Numbered from the stretch's first letter, positions 18,890-27,670 are shown. The stretch is 64,000 bases of DNA from Desulforapulum autotrophicum HRM2 (GCF_000020365.1 NC_012108.1:5420001-5484000); one strand, 5' to 3'. Numbers and translations are program-made. The notes: a model not told the origin generated them from the letters alone.

Positions 18890-20329
18890 ATGAAACAGAT
18901 TATTTTTATACTGATGCTAGTCCAAATTGCGACCTTTCAGATGTTTTTTTCAATTCTGCCCTGTTCTGCCCAGGATGGGGAAATCGAAACCAATGCCGCA
19001 GACCAGACAGACCTTTCTGTCACCATTTACAACCAGGACATGGCACTTATAAAGGAACAGCGATCGGTTACCCTGCCAAAGGGGGAAGTAACCCTTGCCA
19101 TCAGGGATGTCAGCGGCAGGATCATCCCGGAAACAGCACTGTTGAGCTCAGACGACATAAGGGTCCTGGAACAGAACTTTGAATTTGATCTTCTCACTCC
19201 CGAATCCCTCCTTAAAAAATTCACCGGCAAAACCATTAAAATCATCCGGGAGAACAGGGAAACCGGCCAGGAAAAAACCGTGGAGGCAAAGGTGCTTTCC
19301 ACCCATAACGGCATTGTTCTTGAGACAGGCTCAGGGATCGAAACCGGACTGCCGGGCAGGCTCGTCTTTTCACACATTCCTGGCAATTTAAGAACAAGCC
19401 CCACCCTTACCATGACCGTCCAGAGCATTAAGGCAGAAAACCGAAACCTGGCCCTTTCCTATCTTACCCACGGACTTTCGTGGAAGGCCGATTATGTGGC
19501 TGAACTCAATCCAGACGACGACCGTCTAAACCTGAGCGCCTGGGTCACCCTCACCAACACCAGCAGCACAGACTACACCAATGCACGGCTCCAACTTGTG
19601 GCAGGCGACATTCACCTTGCCCCACAGCAAAATCAGGACAGGGCAAACCCCCTTATGATGAGAGCCTCAGCCATGGCCGAGGACGGTTTTGTCCAGGAGC
19701 AGATGTTTGAGTATCATTTATATACACTTGGCCGACAAACAACCCTCAAAAACAATCAGACCAAACAGGTGGCCCTGCTCCAGGCGGAAAACATTCCCTG
19801 CCAAAAAGAGTACAGGCTCAGCGGCAATGGTTACTGGTTCGCCCGAAACGTGGGCGACGGGATCCAGCGTCCAAAGGTCGAGGTGCTGCTTAACCTTGAA
19901 AACAGTAAGAACAACAACCTTGGCATGCCCCTTCCAAAGGGGACCGTGCGGGTGTACAAAACCGACACCAGGGGAATGCTTCAATTTGCCGGCGAAGACA
20001 ACATTGACCACACACCGGAGGGGGGCAGACTTAATCTAAAGCTTGGCAATGCCTTTGATATCACGGTGGAAAAACGGCAGACCGATTTCAGGAAGCTGCC
20101 ATCCACGGGCCAGGATACCTTTCAGTTTCAATCCTCCCATGATATCAGGATAATGAACGCCAAAAAAGTTCCTGTAACGGTAAAGATATACGAATCCATG
20201 CCCGGGGACTGGCATATCCAGAAGGAGAGCCATCCCCACAAAAAAGAAACAGCCCACCAGGCCCTGTGGGAGATCCAGGTGCCACCTGAAAACCAGATCG
20301 CCCTGACCTATACTGTAAAGACAAAATAA
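18890..20329 (+). CDS. Exported DUF4139-domain protein
   Basis: A 479-residue protein. The start at 18890 follows GGAGGG and begins the signal peptide (MKQIIFILMLVQIATFQMFF..., cleavage near CSAQ). The mature part begins with QTDLSVTIYNQDMALIKEQR. It continues through the beta-rich DUF4139 region (LSYLTHGLSWKADYVAEL, and WVTLTNTSSTDYTNARLQLV) to the end. Proteins of this family are found in the periplasm or outside. Their exact role is unknown. An inverted repeat (TTCTGGTA at 18746-18753, TACCAGAA at 18781-18788) lies between this gene and the divergent HAD gene and may be an operator. Confidence 0.8.
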   Translation: MKQIIFILMLVQIATFQMFFSILPCSAQDGEIETNAADQTDLSVTIYNQDMALIKEQRSVTLPKGEVTLAIRDVSGRIIPETALLSSDDIRVLEQNFEFDLLTPESLLKKFTGKTIKIIRENRETGQEKTVEAKVLSTHNGIVLETGSGIETGLPGRLVFSHIPGNLRTSPTLTMTVQSIKAENRNLALSYLTHGLSWKADYVAELNPDDDRLNLSAWVTLTNTSSTDYTNARLQLVAGDIHLAPQQNQDRANPLMMRASAMAEDGFVQEQMFEYHLYTLGRQTTLKNNQTKQVALLQAENIPCQKEYRLSGNGYWFARNVGDGIQRPKVEVLLNLENSKNNNLGMPLPKGTVRVYKTDTRGMLQFAGEDNIDHTPEGGRLNLKLGNAFDITVEKRQTDFRKLPSTGQDTFQFQSSHDIRIMNAKKVPVTVKIYESMPGDWHIQKESHPHKKETAHQALWEIQVPPENQIALTYTVKTK

Positions 20330-20330
20330 G

Positions 20331-20488
20331 GGGCTCAGATGTAAATAATTCCACAAATATGGTGCAGGATTTCAGCTCGTATTCAAGGCGTATCAAAGGG
20401 AGCATATTGAAATATGTGCCCTTTGATGCAACGCAGAAGACGAGCTGAAAGACAAGCAAGATTGAGGAATTATTTATTTCTGAGTCCC
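20331..20488. repeat. MITE-like long palindromic element
   Basis: A 158-base imperfect palindrome. The ends are GGGCTCAG (20331) and CTGAGTCCC (ending 20488). Inner arms are AAATAATTCC with GGAATTATTT, TTCAGCTCGT (20371-20380) with its exact complement at 20440-20449, and TCAAAGGG (20393-20400) with CCCTTTGA (20419-20426). It starts 1 base after the DUF4139 stop codon. TAA occurs on both sides and could be a target duplication. It has no coding capacity. It may be a non-autonomous element or a strong transcript hairpin. Confidence 0.7.
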
Positions 20489-20546
20489 TAACCTGGCCCC
20501 ATGGGGCAAGAACATTTATTTTTAATCTTCCAAGCGGAGGCGTTTT

Positions 20547-21536
20547 GTGAAAAAATTCTCAATGGTTTTAACCATGATCCTGATTCCTGTTCTGATGATA
20601 GTCATTTCAACCCCTTGTTTTGCAGCCCTTAAAATTAAACTCGGGGTGGTGACAAAACCCGGGTCGGCCCAGAACATTGTGGCCGAAAAGTTCAAGGCCC
20701 TCATTGAAGAACGCAGCAGCAGCAAGATAAAGGTCAAAGTGTTTCATTCCGCCTCCCTTGGCAACGAGACCGAAATCCTCCAGCAGCTCCAGATGGGAAC
20801 CATTGAAATGGGGGTAATCACGGGCGGACCCTTTGACACCTTTGACCCCATCGTGCGGGTGGTCAACTATCCCTTTCTCTTTAAGGACAATGACCAGGCA
20901 GACGCCATTCTGGACGGCCCCCTGGGCCGGGAGATCTTTAATAGCCTTGAATCTTCCGGGTTCAAGGGCCTCTGCTTTTCCGAAAACGGATTCAGGAATC
21001 TGACCAACAACCGCAGGCCGGTCAAAACCCCGGAGGATATCAAGGGCCTCAAAATCAGGGTGATGGCCTCGGCCCTGCACAAGACCATCTGGCAATCCCT
21101 GGGAGCAAACCCCACACCCATGCCCTGGCCCATCTACACCGAGCTTGAGCAGGGAGTGATCGACGGTCAGGAAAACCCCCTCTGGGTGATGGAGGTTTAC
21201 AAATTCTACGAAATCCAGCGCTACATGACCCTCACCCGCCATGTCTACTCCCCCCACCTTGACGTGGCCAGCCTGAAATGGTGGAACACCCTTTCAAAGG
21301 CAAACCAGGCGCTGATACAGACGGCCATGGCAGATGCAGCACGGTTCCAGCGAAGGGATAACCGGGAAAAAGATGCGGCCCGCCTGGTCCTTCTTGCCCA
21401 GAAGGGCATGGAGATCGAAACCCAGCCGGACATCAATGCCTTTAGGGCAAAGGTGGCAGCCCTCAAGGACATGGAACTCTACCAGAATCCCAAGGTTCAC
21501 GATCTGCTCATCAGGATGATCCAGGCCACCAGATAG
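20547..21536 (+). CDS. dctP: TRAP transporter solute-binding protein DctP
   Basis: A 329-residue periplasmic binding protein, GTG start after GCGGAGG. Residues 1-26 are a signal peptide ending in CFA. The body has the DctP pattern: ASLGNETEILQQLQMGTIEM, then LKIRVMASALHK with the conserved Arg that binds a substrate carboxylate, and VIDGQENPLWV. It captures an organic acid, probably a C4-dicarboxylate or similar. The exact substrate cannot be read. It is the first gene of a dctPQM operon. Confidence 0.93.
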   Translation: MKKFSMVLTMILIPVLMIVISTPCFAALKIKLGVVTKPGSAQNIVAEKFKALIEERSSSKIKVKVFHSASLGNETEILQQLQMGTIEMGVITGGPFDTFDPIVRVVNYPFLFKDNDQADAILDGPLGREIFNSLESSGFKGLCFSENGFRNLTNNRRPVKTPEDIKGLKIRVMASALHKTIWQSLGANPTPMPWPIYTELEQGVIDGQENPLWVMEVYKFYEIQRYMTLTRHVYSPHLDVASLKWWNTLSKANQALIQTAMADAARFQRRDNREKDAARLVLLAQKGMEIETQPDINAFRAKVAALKDMELYQNPKVHDLLIRMIQATR

Positions 21537-21548
21537 GCGACTATTTAC

Positions 21549-22058
21549 ATGAATATCCTTAACGCCTTGAGCAACACCCTTAACACATGGGTGCGGCATT
21601 TCATCTTCGGCCTGGGCCTTGCCATGACACTGATCGTGGTGGCCCAGGTGTTTGCACGGTATGTGCTCAACAGCTCGCTGTTCTGGTCTGAGGAACTTGC
21701 CCGGTACTGCCTGGTGTGGATCTCTTTTCTAGGGGCATCCGTGGCATACCATGACAGGGTGCATCCCGGGGTCAACATGTTTGGTTCAAGGCTCCCAATG
21801 ACCATGGAACGAATTCTGACCACCTTGGTTCACCTGGTCTCCATGGGTCTTTTTTCCATCATGATTGTTCATGGCTTCGAGTTTGCCTCCTTTGTCCGCC
21901 TCCAAATCACCCCGGCCCTGGCCATTCCCAAGTGGATCATCATGGGAATTCTTCCCCTCAGTGGAGTGATTTTCATGGTCCATGGGGTACGCTTTCTTGC
22001 CCAGGACATCGGCAAAAAATACGGGCCTGAACAACAGGACCCAAAGGGCAAAAAATGA
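21549..22058 (+). CDS. dctQ: TRAP transporter small permease DctQ
   Basis: A 169-residue membrane protein with four predicted helices. FWSEELARYCLVW between helices 2 and 3 is the family signature. It partners the large permease. The gene begins 12 bases after dctP with little ribosome site, and its stop overlaps the dctM start by 4 bases, so coupling is expected. Confidence 0.92.
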   Translation: MNILNALSNTLNTWVRHFIFGLGLAMTLIVVAQVFARYVLNSSLFWSEELARYCLVWISFLGASVAYHDRVHPGVNMFGSRLPMTMERILTTLVHLVSMGLFSIMIVHGFEFASFVRLQITPALAIPKWIIMGILPLSGVIFMVHGVRFLAQDIGKKYGPEQQDPKGKK

Positions 22059-23332
22059 TCCCAACAGTCTTGATGGTTGCCCTTGCAGCCCTGTTTGCCA
22101 TCAACACCCCCATTGCCATTGCCATTGGGGCGGCATCGGTGACAGCCATCCTTGTCCAGGGGGATTTTTCCCTGATGATGGTAGTCCAGCGCATGTTCTC
22201 GGGCACGGACTCGTTTCATCTCATGGCCGTTCCCCTGTTCATGTATGTGGGGGCCATCATGGAAAAAGGGGGAATCAGCCAGCGCCTCATTGACCTTGCC
22301 AATGCCCTGGCCGGCTGGCTGCCCGGCGGGCTTGCCGCAGTCACCATTGTCTCGGCCATGTTCTTTGCCGGCATTTCAGGCTCTGCCGCAGCCGATGCCG
22401 CAGCCGTGGGTGCCGTACTCATCCCGGCAATGAAACGCTCGGGGTATGAACCGGACTTTGCCGCAGCAGTCCAGGCGTCGGGGGGCTCCCTGGGAGTGAT
22501 CATCCCCCCATCCATTCCCATGATTATCTTTGGATTCCTCACAGGGGCCTCCATTGGCCAACTGTTTGCCGCAGGCATCCTGCCCGGACTTCTCATTGGC
22601 CTGTCCCTGATTATCGTCAGTTCAATCATCTCCTGGAAACAAGGATATGCACCGGAAAACCGGTTCTCCCCTGGCCTTGTATGGACCACCTTCTGCCGGG
22701 CAGGACTCGCCCTGGGCGCCCCTGCCATCATCCTTGGCGGCATTCTTATGGGTATCTTCACGGCAACGGAATCGGCTGCCGTGGCCGTGGTCTATTCCCT
22801 GTTTATCTCCACGGTGGTGTATAAAGAACTCCGCCCCAGGGATCTTTATGGGATCCTGGTCAACGGATCCATCACCGCATCCATTGTGATGTTCATCATT
22901 TCAACGGCATCTGTTTTTTCCTGGATTGCGGCCATTGAGGATATTCCAGAAATTCTGGCAGGCGGAATCCTCGGTATCACGGACAACCGCATCCTGCTGC
23001 TGCTCATCATCAACGCCGTGCTCCTGGTTGCCGGCACCTTTGTGGAGACCACGGCGGCCCTGATTCTGCTTGTTCCCATGATCACGGCCATGCTCCCTGC
23101 CCTTGGCATTGACATGATTCAGCTGGGCGTCATTGTGGTGACCAATCTTGCCATTGGTATGCTCACCCCGCCCATGGGCATCTGCCTCATCGTTGCCAGC
23201 GCCATTTCAAATCAGGGTCTCGGGGCCGTGTCCCGGCGGGTGGTACCGTTTCTGCTCATCCTCATCGTGGATCTCATGGTCATCACCTTTTATCCGCCCA
23301 TTACCATGTGGATGGCCCACCTCATCCGATAG
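22055..23332 (+). CDS. dctM: TRAP transporter large permease DctM
   Basis: A 425-residue inner-membrane protein with about 12 helices. GISGSAAADAAAVG, SGGSLGVIIPPSIPM, and LGVIVVTNLAIGMLTPPMG are the conserved DctM segments. It forms the sodium-driven channel with DctQ. The length is normal. Confidence 0.95.
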   Translation: MIPTVLMVALAALFAINTPIAIAIGAASVTAILVQGDFSLMMVVQRMFSGTDSFHLMAVPLFMYVGAIMEKGGISQRLIDLANALAGWLPGGLAAVTIVSAMFFAGISGSAAADAAAVGAVLIPAMKRSGYEPDFAAAVQASGGSLGVIIPPSIPMIIFGFLTGASIGQLFAAGILPGLLIGLSLIIVSSIISWKQGYAPENRFSPGLVWTTFCRAGLALGAPAIILGGILMGIFTATESAAVAVVYSLFISTVVYKELRPRDLYGILVNGSITASIVMFIISTASVFSWIAAIEDIPEILAGGILGITDNRILLLLIINAVLLVAGTFVETTAALILLVPMITAMLPALGIDMIQLGVIVVTNLAIGMLTPPMGICLIVASAISNQGLGAVSRRVVPFLLILIVDLMVITFYPPITMWMAHLIR

Positions 23333-23396
23333 AACAAGCCAGGAAACCCCGTTGCAAAATGTCCTGTAAACCACCAAACAACAAAGGAACACACGC

Positions 23397-24305
23397 ATGA
23401 GAACCATCGCATTTGGATATTCAACCCTGTGCAACCTGAAATGCGGCCATTGTGTTGCAAAGGGTGAAATCCCTGAAACCGCCACCATGGACCTTGGCCG
23501 GGCCAGGGAGCTCATCCATGAAATGGCCGCAGCCGGTGTCAGGGGCATCAGTTTCACGGCAGGAGAACCCCTGATTTTTTTCAACGAAATAAAGGCCCTT
23601 GTCCGCCTGTGCCACGATCTTAACATCTACACCCGCATCGTCACTAACAGCTTCTGGGCAAGCAGCCCGGAACGGGCCAGCACAGTGGTCAAGGAGCTGA
23701 AACAAAACGGCCTGAATCAACTCAGGCTGAGCTGCAGCCGATGGCACCAGCAAGGGGTAGACCAGCAGAACCTGGTCCATGCAGCCCAGGGCTGCAAAAA
23801 GAACCGGATGGACTATTTTGTTTCGTTTGTGACGGATTTTTCAAAGGCCGACGATTTACTCGAGGATTTTCTCCGGGCAAACAAGCTTCGATTCTTTCCC
23901 GAACCCCTGATTCTGTCCGGACGTGCCCAGGCGTTTGACCATGGTCCGATCCACACGGATTTCCAGGCAAACTGCTGTGCCATGAACCCCTATATCACGC
24001 CTGAACTTGACATGTACGCCTGCTGCGATGCCGGCAGTAATTTCACAGAAACCCGGGTTTTTTTCCTTGGCAACCTTGCCCACACAGGCGTTGATGCCCT
24101 GTTTGAAAAAAATGAGCAAAACCCTTTGTTCAACCTCATCCGAACTGTGGGCATCTCAAGTCTTGCCCTGTTCTCCGGCATACGTTCAAGGGATATCATC
24201 ACCTACAGAAAATGCGACCTTTGCAGACAGCTTTTAAACACACCGGCCACCCTTGAAATACTTGAACAGGCTGCCGGCAACCCAGAGAACCGCTGGACCC
24301 GGTAA
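23397..24305 (+). CDS. Radical SAM protein with SPASM-like C-terminus
   Basis: A 302-residue protein with AAAGGA upstream of the ATG. The motif C12-x3-C16-x2-C19 (CNLKCGHC) and FTAGEPLI mark a radical SAM core. Additional cysteines (NCCAMNP, YACCDAG and CDLCRQLL) near the C-terminus look like a SPASM or twitch-type auxiliary cluster. Such enzymes often modify peptides or act as anaerobic maturases. No peptide gene was seen nearby. It is 64 bases after dctM and could be co-transcribed with the transporter, though the link is not obvious. The substrate is unknown. Confidence 0.85.
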   Translation: MRTIAFGYSTLCNLKCGHCVAKGEIPETATMDLGRARELIHEMAAAGVRGISFTAGEPLIFFNEIKALVRLCHDLNIYTRIVTNSFWASSPERASTVVKELKQNGLNQLRLSCSRWHQQGVDQQNLVHAAQGCKKNRMDYFVSFVTDFSKADDLLEDFLRANKLRFFPEPLILSGRAQAFDHGPIHTDFQANCCAMNPYITPELDMYACCDAGSNFTETRVFFLGNLAHTGVDALFEKNEQNPLFNLIRTVGISSLALFSGIRSRDIITYRKCDLCRQLLNTPATLEILEQAAGNPENRWTR

Positions 24306-24355
24306 GCCTGTTTTCCCGCCCACAGCCTTGAACAAATATCGTTCCCGGCTACCAT

Positions 24356-25528
24356 CTATACGACCCATGCACCGTATAGCATACCGGCGATGGTAGACAT
24401 GATCACAATGATGCCGCAAAAGGTCGCTGTCTTTTTCACGCCCATCACACTGCCGATCACCAGCATGTTGGGCAGCGAAAGGGCCGGACCGGCAAGCAAA
24501 AGAGCCAGGGCTGGCCCCTTGCCCATGCCGGCCCCCAGTAGCCCCTGGAGGATAGGCACTTCGGTCAATGTGGCGAAATACATCAAGGCTCCAGCCATGG
24601 ACGCAATCAGGTTGGCCCACAACGAATTACCCCCCAGAAAAGATTGGATGAAATGCTCGGGAATCAGGGCTGCATGGCCCGGACGGCCCAGCATGAAACC
24701 GGCCACCAGCACTCCGCCGGCCAGCAAGGGAAAGATCTGCTTCATGAAACCCCAGGTGGATTCCACCCAGCTTTTGCACTCATCCTTTGTGAACCAGGCT
24801 TTAAGCATCAGCCCCAGGATGATCAGCAAGACAATGGTGATGTACCATTTGGCGGCAAAGATTGCTGGCCACAAACCAATCGAGCCGGCCTCCGGCTTTG
24901 CGAATGCCGCAAACACCAAAATCAACACCATGGTTAAGAGGTACAAGCTGTCCTGCAACAGGGTGCGCTCCTTGGCTTCGGCATCGGGCAGATAAATTTG
25001 CCCGGCAGTGCGCGCGGCATCGTCTTTGCGGAAAATCAGGGCCATCAACAAACCGGTCACCACAGCAAAGATCACCGCACCCACAGCCCGGGCCAGACCC
25101 AATTGCCAGCCCAGGATTTTAGCGGTCAGGGTAATGGCCAGAACGTTGATGGCAGGTCCAGAGTAGAGGAAAGCCGTGGCGGGTCCGATACCCGCTCCCC
25201 GCGTATAAATGCCTGCGAACAACGGCAACACCGTGCAGGAACATACAGCCAGGATAGTCCCCGAAACCGACGCCACAGAATATGATAAAATTTTGCTGGC
25301 TTGGGCTCCAAAGTATTTAAGTACCGATGCCTGGGAAACGAAGACAGCTATGGCCCCGGCGATAAAAAAAGCAGGAATCAGACAGGTCAGGACATGTTCC
25401 CGTGCATACTCCTGGAGCATCATAAAGGCTTCCAGCCCGGATTGTCGGATCACCGGATGGCTCCATGGAATATAATAGGCCCCTATAAAAGCACCCACGA
25501 TTAACAACAGCTTAGTACGCTCTTTCAT
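24356..25528 (-). CDS. CSC-motif permease (DUF318/ArsP-like)
   Basis: A 390-residue membrane protein with about ten helices in two homologous halves. The first half carries CSCTVLPLFAG (Cys at 96 and 98) followed by GPATAFLYSGPAIN. The second half has a matching GPALALLLAGPALSLPN repeat. This is the DUF318 permease family, members of which (ArsP) export trivalent organoarsenicals. Others are linked to copper or zinc. The paired cysteines fit a thiophilic metal or metalloid. It is preceded by a decayed arsR and by an ArsR-type operator at 25728-25755. Confidence 0.88.
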   Translation of the reverse strand: MKERTKLLLIVGAFIGAYYIPWSHPVIRQSGLEAFMMLQEYAREHVLTCLIPAFFIAGAIAVFVSQASVLKYFGAQASKILSYSVASVSGTILAVCSCTVLPLFAGIYTRGAGIGPATAFLYSGPAINVLAITLTAKILGWQLGLARAVGAVIFAVVTGLLMALIFRKDDAARTAGQIYLPDAEAKERTLLQDSLYLLTMVLILVFAAFAKPEAGSIGLWPAIFAAKWYITIVLLIILGLMLKAWFTKDECKSWVESTWGFMKQIFPLLAGGVLVAGFMLGRPGHAALIPEHFIQSFLGGNSLWANLIASMAGALMYFATLTEVPILQGLLGAGMGKGPALALLLAGPALSLPNMLVIGSVMGVKKTATFCGIIVIMSTIAGMLYGAWVV

Positions 25529-25610
25529 TTTTCGATCTCCTTTCCAGCGGCTTCACGTTCCGGTCGGTGGTGTCGTGGGTCGCCATCATATTTATTTCGT
25601 CCCATGACGA

Positions 25611-25718
25611 TGCGGCCTGAACCTCACACACAGGCAACACCTTTTGCTAAAGTAGTTTAACCCTCTTGATCCTGTTGGGATTGGACAGGGCTTTCATCTC
25701 CTTGATAAAATATATCAG
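25611..25718 (-). pseudogene. Decayed arsR regulator remnant
   Basis: On the minus strand the frame reads FIKEMKALSNPNRIK, then RVKLL, a TAG stop, then QKVLPVCEVQAA. It aligns without gaps to the start of the intact ArsR at 27935 (FIRVMKALSDPNRVK..., LCVCEI). The stop falls at a glutamine codon of the intact copy, consistent with CAG to TAG. After about 12 more codons the similarity ends and the helix-turn-helix is missing. The first metal-binding cysteine is also replaced by proline. It lies between the operator at 25728-25755 and the permease, where an autoregulated arsR would be expected. Confidence 0.85.
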
Positions 25719-25727
25719 ACCGCAATT

Positions 25728-25771
25728 ACATCGTTAAAATAGAATTTAACGATATATGATATGCCTGTCAA
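25728..25771 (-). promoter_or_regulatory. Promoter with ArsR-type operator, permease unit
   Basis: Minus-strand TTGACA (complement of 25766-25771) is followed by an inverted repeat with half-sites ATCGTTAAA and TTTAACGAT (25728-25755) that covers the -10 region (TTAAAT, 16-base spacer). The 28-base block matches the one in front of arsR at 24 of 28 positions. Confidence 0.75.
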
Positions 25772-25838
25772 GCAGAAAATCAACCGAAAACGGAAAGGAT
25801 GATGACCTCCGCAGATGGGATAATTGAAGCAGCAGTCC

Positions 25839-25895
25839 ATATAACCGGCACGGCCGGAGCAAGTTATCTGCTCTAGCCACAACGAAGCATGAAAC
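25839..25895 (+). repeat. Conserved hairpin box, copy A
   Basis: It begins ATATAACCGGCACGG, contains a short stem (GGCCGGAGC with an imperfect partner) and ends CACAACGAAGCATGAAAC. The same box recurs at 26152, in shorter form at 26244, and at 29421. The ATGAAAC end pairs with a later GTTTGATAT near 26148, enclosing the large palindrome at 25930. Confidence 0.6.
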
Positions 25896-25929
25896 ACGAT
25901 GATACAGGGCAGGCGATAGTACCATTCCG

Positions 25930-26107
25930 CCCCCTTTTGTTTCCCTGACCGGAACGGTAAACGTCGGGGGGCTTTTTGCCCTTCCAGACTAAAGCGCAGG
26001 AACTGCGGGCTAAAGTCCTCAAACAGCCTGCGCTTCTTAACGCCTGGAAGGGCAAAAACCCTATCCCCTTTGGTTTACAATGTTCCGGTCAGGGAAACAA
26101 AAGAGGG
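25930..26107. repeat. Nested 178-base palindrome
   Basis: Three nested stems: a perfect 22-base outer arm at 25934-25955 and 26082-26103; a 17-base arm with two mismatches at 25971-25987 and 26044-26060; and AAGCGCAGG (25992-26000) with CCTGCGCTT (26027-26035). There is no credible gene. It could form a cruciform in DNA or a long RNA hairpin. Confidence 0.8.
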
Positions 26108-26151
26108 CTCGAAAGTCGAGACTTTCACAATGATGTTTCGACAGTTGTTTG

Positions 26152-26248
26152 ATATAAAACCGGCACGGCCGGAGCGAGGTATCTGCTCCGGCCACAACGA
26201 ATGATGAAACGCCTCTGTTTGCAATGTTTTGGTGAGTGTTTCATATAA
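26152..26248 (+). repeat. Conserved hairpin box, copy B (full)
   Basis: GGCCGGAGC (26167-26175) pairs with GCTCCGGCC (26185-26193). CACAACGAATGATGAAAC follows. TGAAAC (26205-26210) pairs with GTTTCA (26238-26243), and the unit closes with TCATATAA. The architecture is identical to copy C at 29421-29514, 3.27 kb away in direct orientation. A shortened box with a TGTCC/GGACA hairpin follows at once (26244-26287). Confidence 0.7.
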
Positions 26249-26280
26249 CCCACATGTCCTGGCGGACACAACGAAGCATG

Positions 26281-26451
26281 AAACTCGACAGTAGTAGGCC
26301 GGTGGGAACGGGTGTTGCCCTGAACGGGTTAAATGGCAACGGTGGACACGAGGTCCAAGGAGTTGCCATTTCCCTCGGAGCAGGCCATGGACAGCCTGCG
26401 AGAATGAGTGAAGGGCAACACCCGTTTCCGCCGGCCGGTCGAAGCGAGTTT
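26281..26451. repeat. Nested 171-base palindrome with two inner hairpins
   Basis: The outer arms are AAACTCG (26281-26287) and CGAGTTT (26445-26451), then a GGCCGG.. arm with a perfect 14-base ACGGGTGTTGCCCT core paired to AGGGCAACACCCGT. Inside lie two hairpins: AAATGGCAAC (26331-26340) with GTTGCCATTT (26362-26371), and GCAGGC/GCCTGC (26380-26399). The whole folds like a three-way junction. It lies between the box at 26244 and a closing GTTTCATATAA. Confidence 0.75.
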
Positions 26452-26570
26452 CATATAAAAAAAAATGGGAAAGGGGAAGATTCCTTGCTCATAGGAGCAG
26501 GCAACCTTATTTCAGGGTAAAGGATTGATCCCCCTATAGTCTTCTTTAAAATAAAACAGCAAAAAACATA

Positions 26571-26614
26571 TTGACATCCACTATCTGCATCGCTACATTG
26601 CGTTTTAACGTTAT
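26571..26614 (+). promoter_or_regulatory. Promoter with ArsR-type operator, CDF gene
   Basis: TTGACA at 26571-26576 and TACATT at 26594-26599 (17-base spacer) are overlapped by a block at 26587-26614 that matches the arsR operator at 21 of 28 positions, including GTTTTAACG. The CDF gene starts 16 bases further on. Confidence 0.7.
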
Positions 26615-26629
26615 TAAAGGGGTGAGACG

Positions 26630-27670
26630 ATGCCACGCCACGATCAAAACAGCCAAGAATCATGCTGCCAATCAGCAGACACTGGGGGGCCATTCAAGGT
26701 TCTGCACCCTGATGAAAACAGCTCTAACAACAAAGACTCAGGCCATCACCACCATGTGAATGTGGAAGAAACCAGCGGAACAAGACTTTTAATAACCCTT
26801 GTTTTAAACTTGATTATACCTGTTGTTCAGGTTGTTGCAGGGACTTTTGCACACAGCATGGCACTGATATCCGATGCCACCCACAACTTCAGCGATTTCA
26901 TGGCGATTCTTATTTCCTATATTGCCTATCGAATCGGCAGGAAAGGGGCTACTGCCAAAAATACCTTCGGGTACCGCAGGGCGGAAATATTGGCCGCCCT
27001 GTTAAATGTGGTCCTTTTGACAGGGGCATGTTTTTTTATCCTATATGGTGCATTTCAACGATTTTTAGTACCTGAAATAGTAGCAGGAGAAATTGTCATC
27101 TGGGCCGCTTTAGCGGGTATCGTGGGAAACGGATTTTCCGCCTGGCTACTCCACCGGGATTCAAAACACAATCTGAATATGAAAGGCGCTTTTTTGCACA
27201 TGCTGGGGGATTTTTTGACCTCTGTGGTGGTATTGATCAGCGGCCTTGTGATGATGTATAAACCCTGGTACTGGCTGGACCCGTCGCTGTCCATCCTGAT
27301 TGCCGTTTTTATTCTCAAAAACTGCTGGTCAATTCTCAAGTCTTCAACCAATATATTAATGAATGCCACTCCCAGCAGTGTAGATTTAGACGATGTCCAA
27401 GCCCACCTTCTATCAATCGAAGAGATAAAAAGCGTTCACTATCTCCATGCCTGGCCGATCAGTTCTTCAGGAATTTCATTTTCCTGCCACCTGGTCGTTT
27501 CCGATCAACTGGTCAGCCAGACAGGGGCCTTATCCGAACGGATCAGGCATTCAATTTTCCATAAATTCGGCATTGACCATCCAGTTTTTCAATTTGAAAC
27601 CGAATCCTGCGGGAACGGCACCCTGTTGTGTGAGATGTTTCCCGGAGCTAAAAAAAAGGCAAGGGGTTGA
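26630..27670 (+). CDS. Cation diffusion facilitator (Zn/Cd/Co efflux)
   Basis: A 346-residue proton-coupled metal exporter. The N-terminal tail has CC (12-13) and HHHH (39-42), a likely metal-sensing or loading region. Six transmembrane helices follow. Helix 2 carries H85-x3-D89 (SDATHNFSD) and helix 5 carries HMLGD, the HxxxD pairs of a zinc-type transport site. The C-terminal part is a cytoplasmic ferredoxin-like domain (DLDDVQAHLLSIEEIKSVH). It faces the inner membrane. The ArsR-type operator upstream places it in the same regulon as the two permeases. Confidence 0.92.
   Translation: MPRHDQNSQESCCQSADTGGPFKVLHPDENSSNNKDSGHHHHVNVEETSGTRLLITLVLNLIIPVVQVVAGTFAHSMALISDATHNFSDFMAILISYIAYRIGRKGATAKNTFGYRRAEILAALLNVVLLTGACFFILYGAFQRFLVPEIVAGEIVIWAALAGIVGNGFSAWLLHRDSKHNLNMKGAFLHMLGDFLTSVVVLISGLVMMYKPWYWLDPSLSILIAVFILKNCWSILKSSTNILMNATPSSVDLDDVQAHLLSIEEIKSVHYLHAWPISSSGISFSCHLVVSDQLVSQTGALSERIRHSIFHKFGIDHPVFQFETESCGNGTLLCEMFPGAKKKARG

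Noticed and set aside
25611-25718. Pyrrolysine (TAG) readthrough in the arsR remnant
   Set aside because: The homology ends about 12 codons after the TAG and the DNA-binding helix is missing, so reading through would not give a working regulator.
25839-26456. Integron attC array
   Set aside because: No RYYYAAC/GTTRRRY core sites and no integron integrase. The inserts carry no genes.
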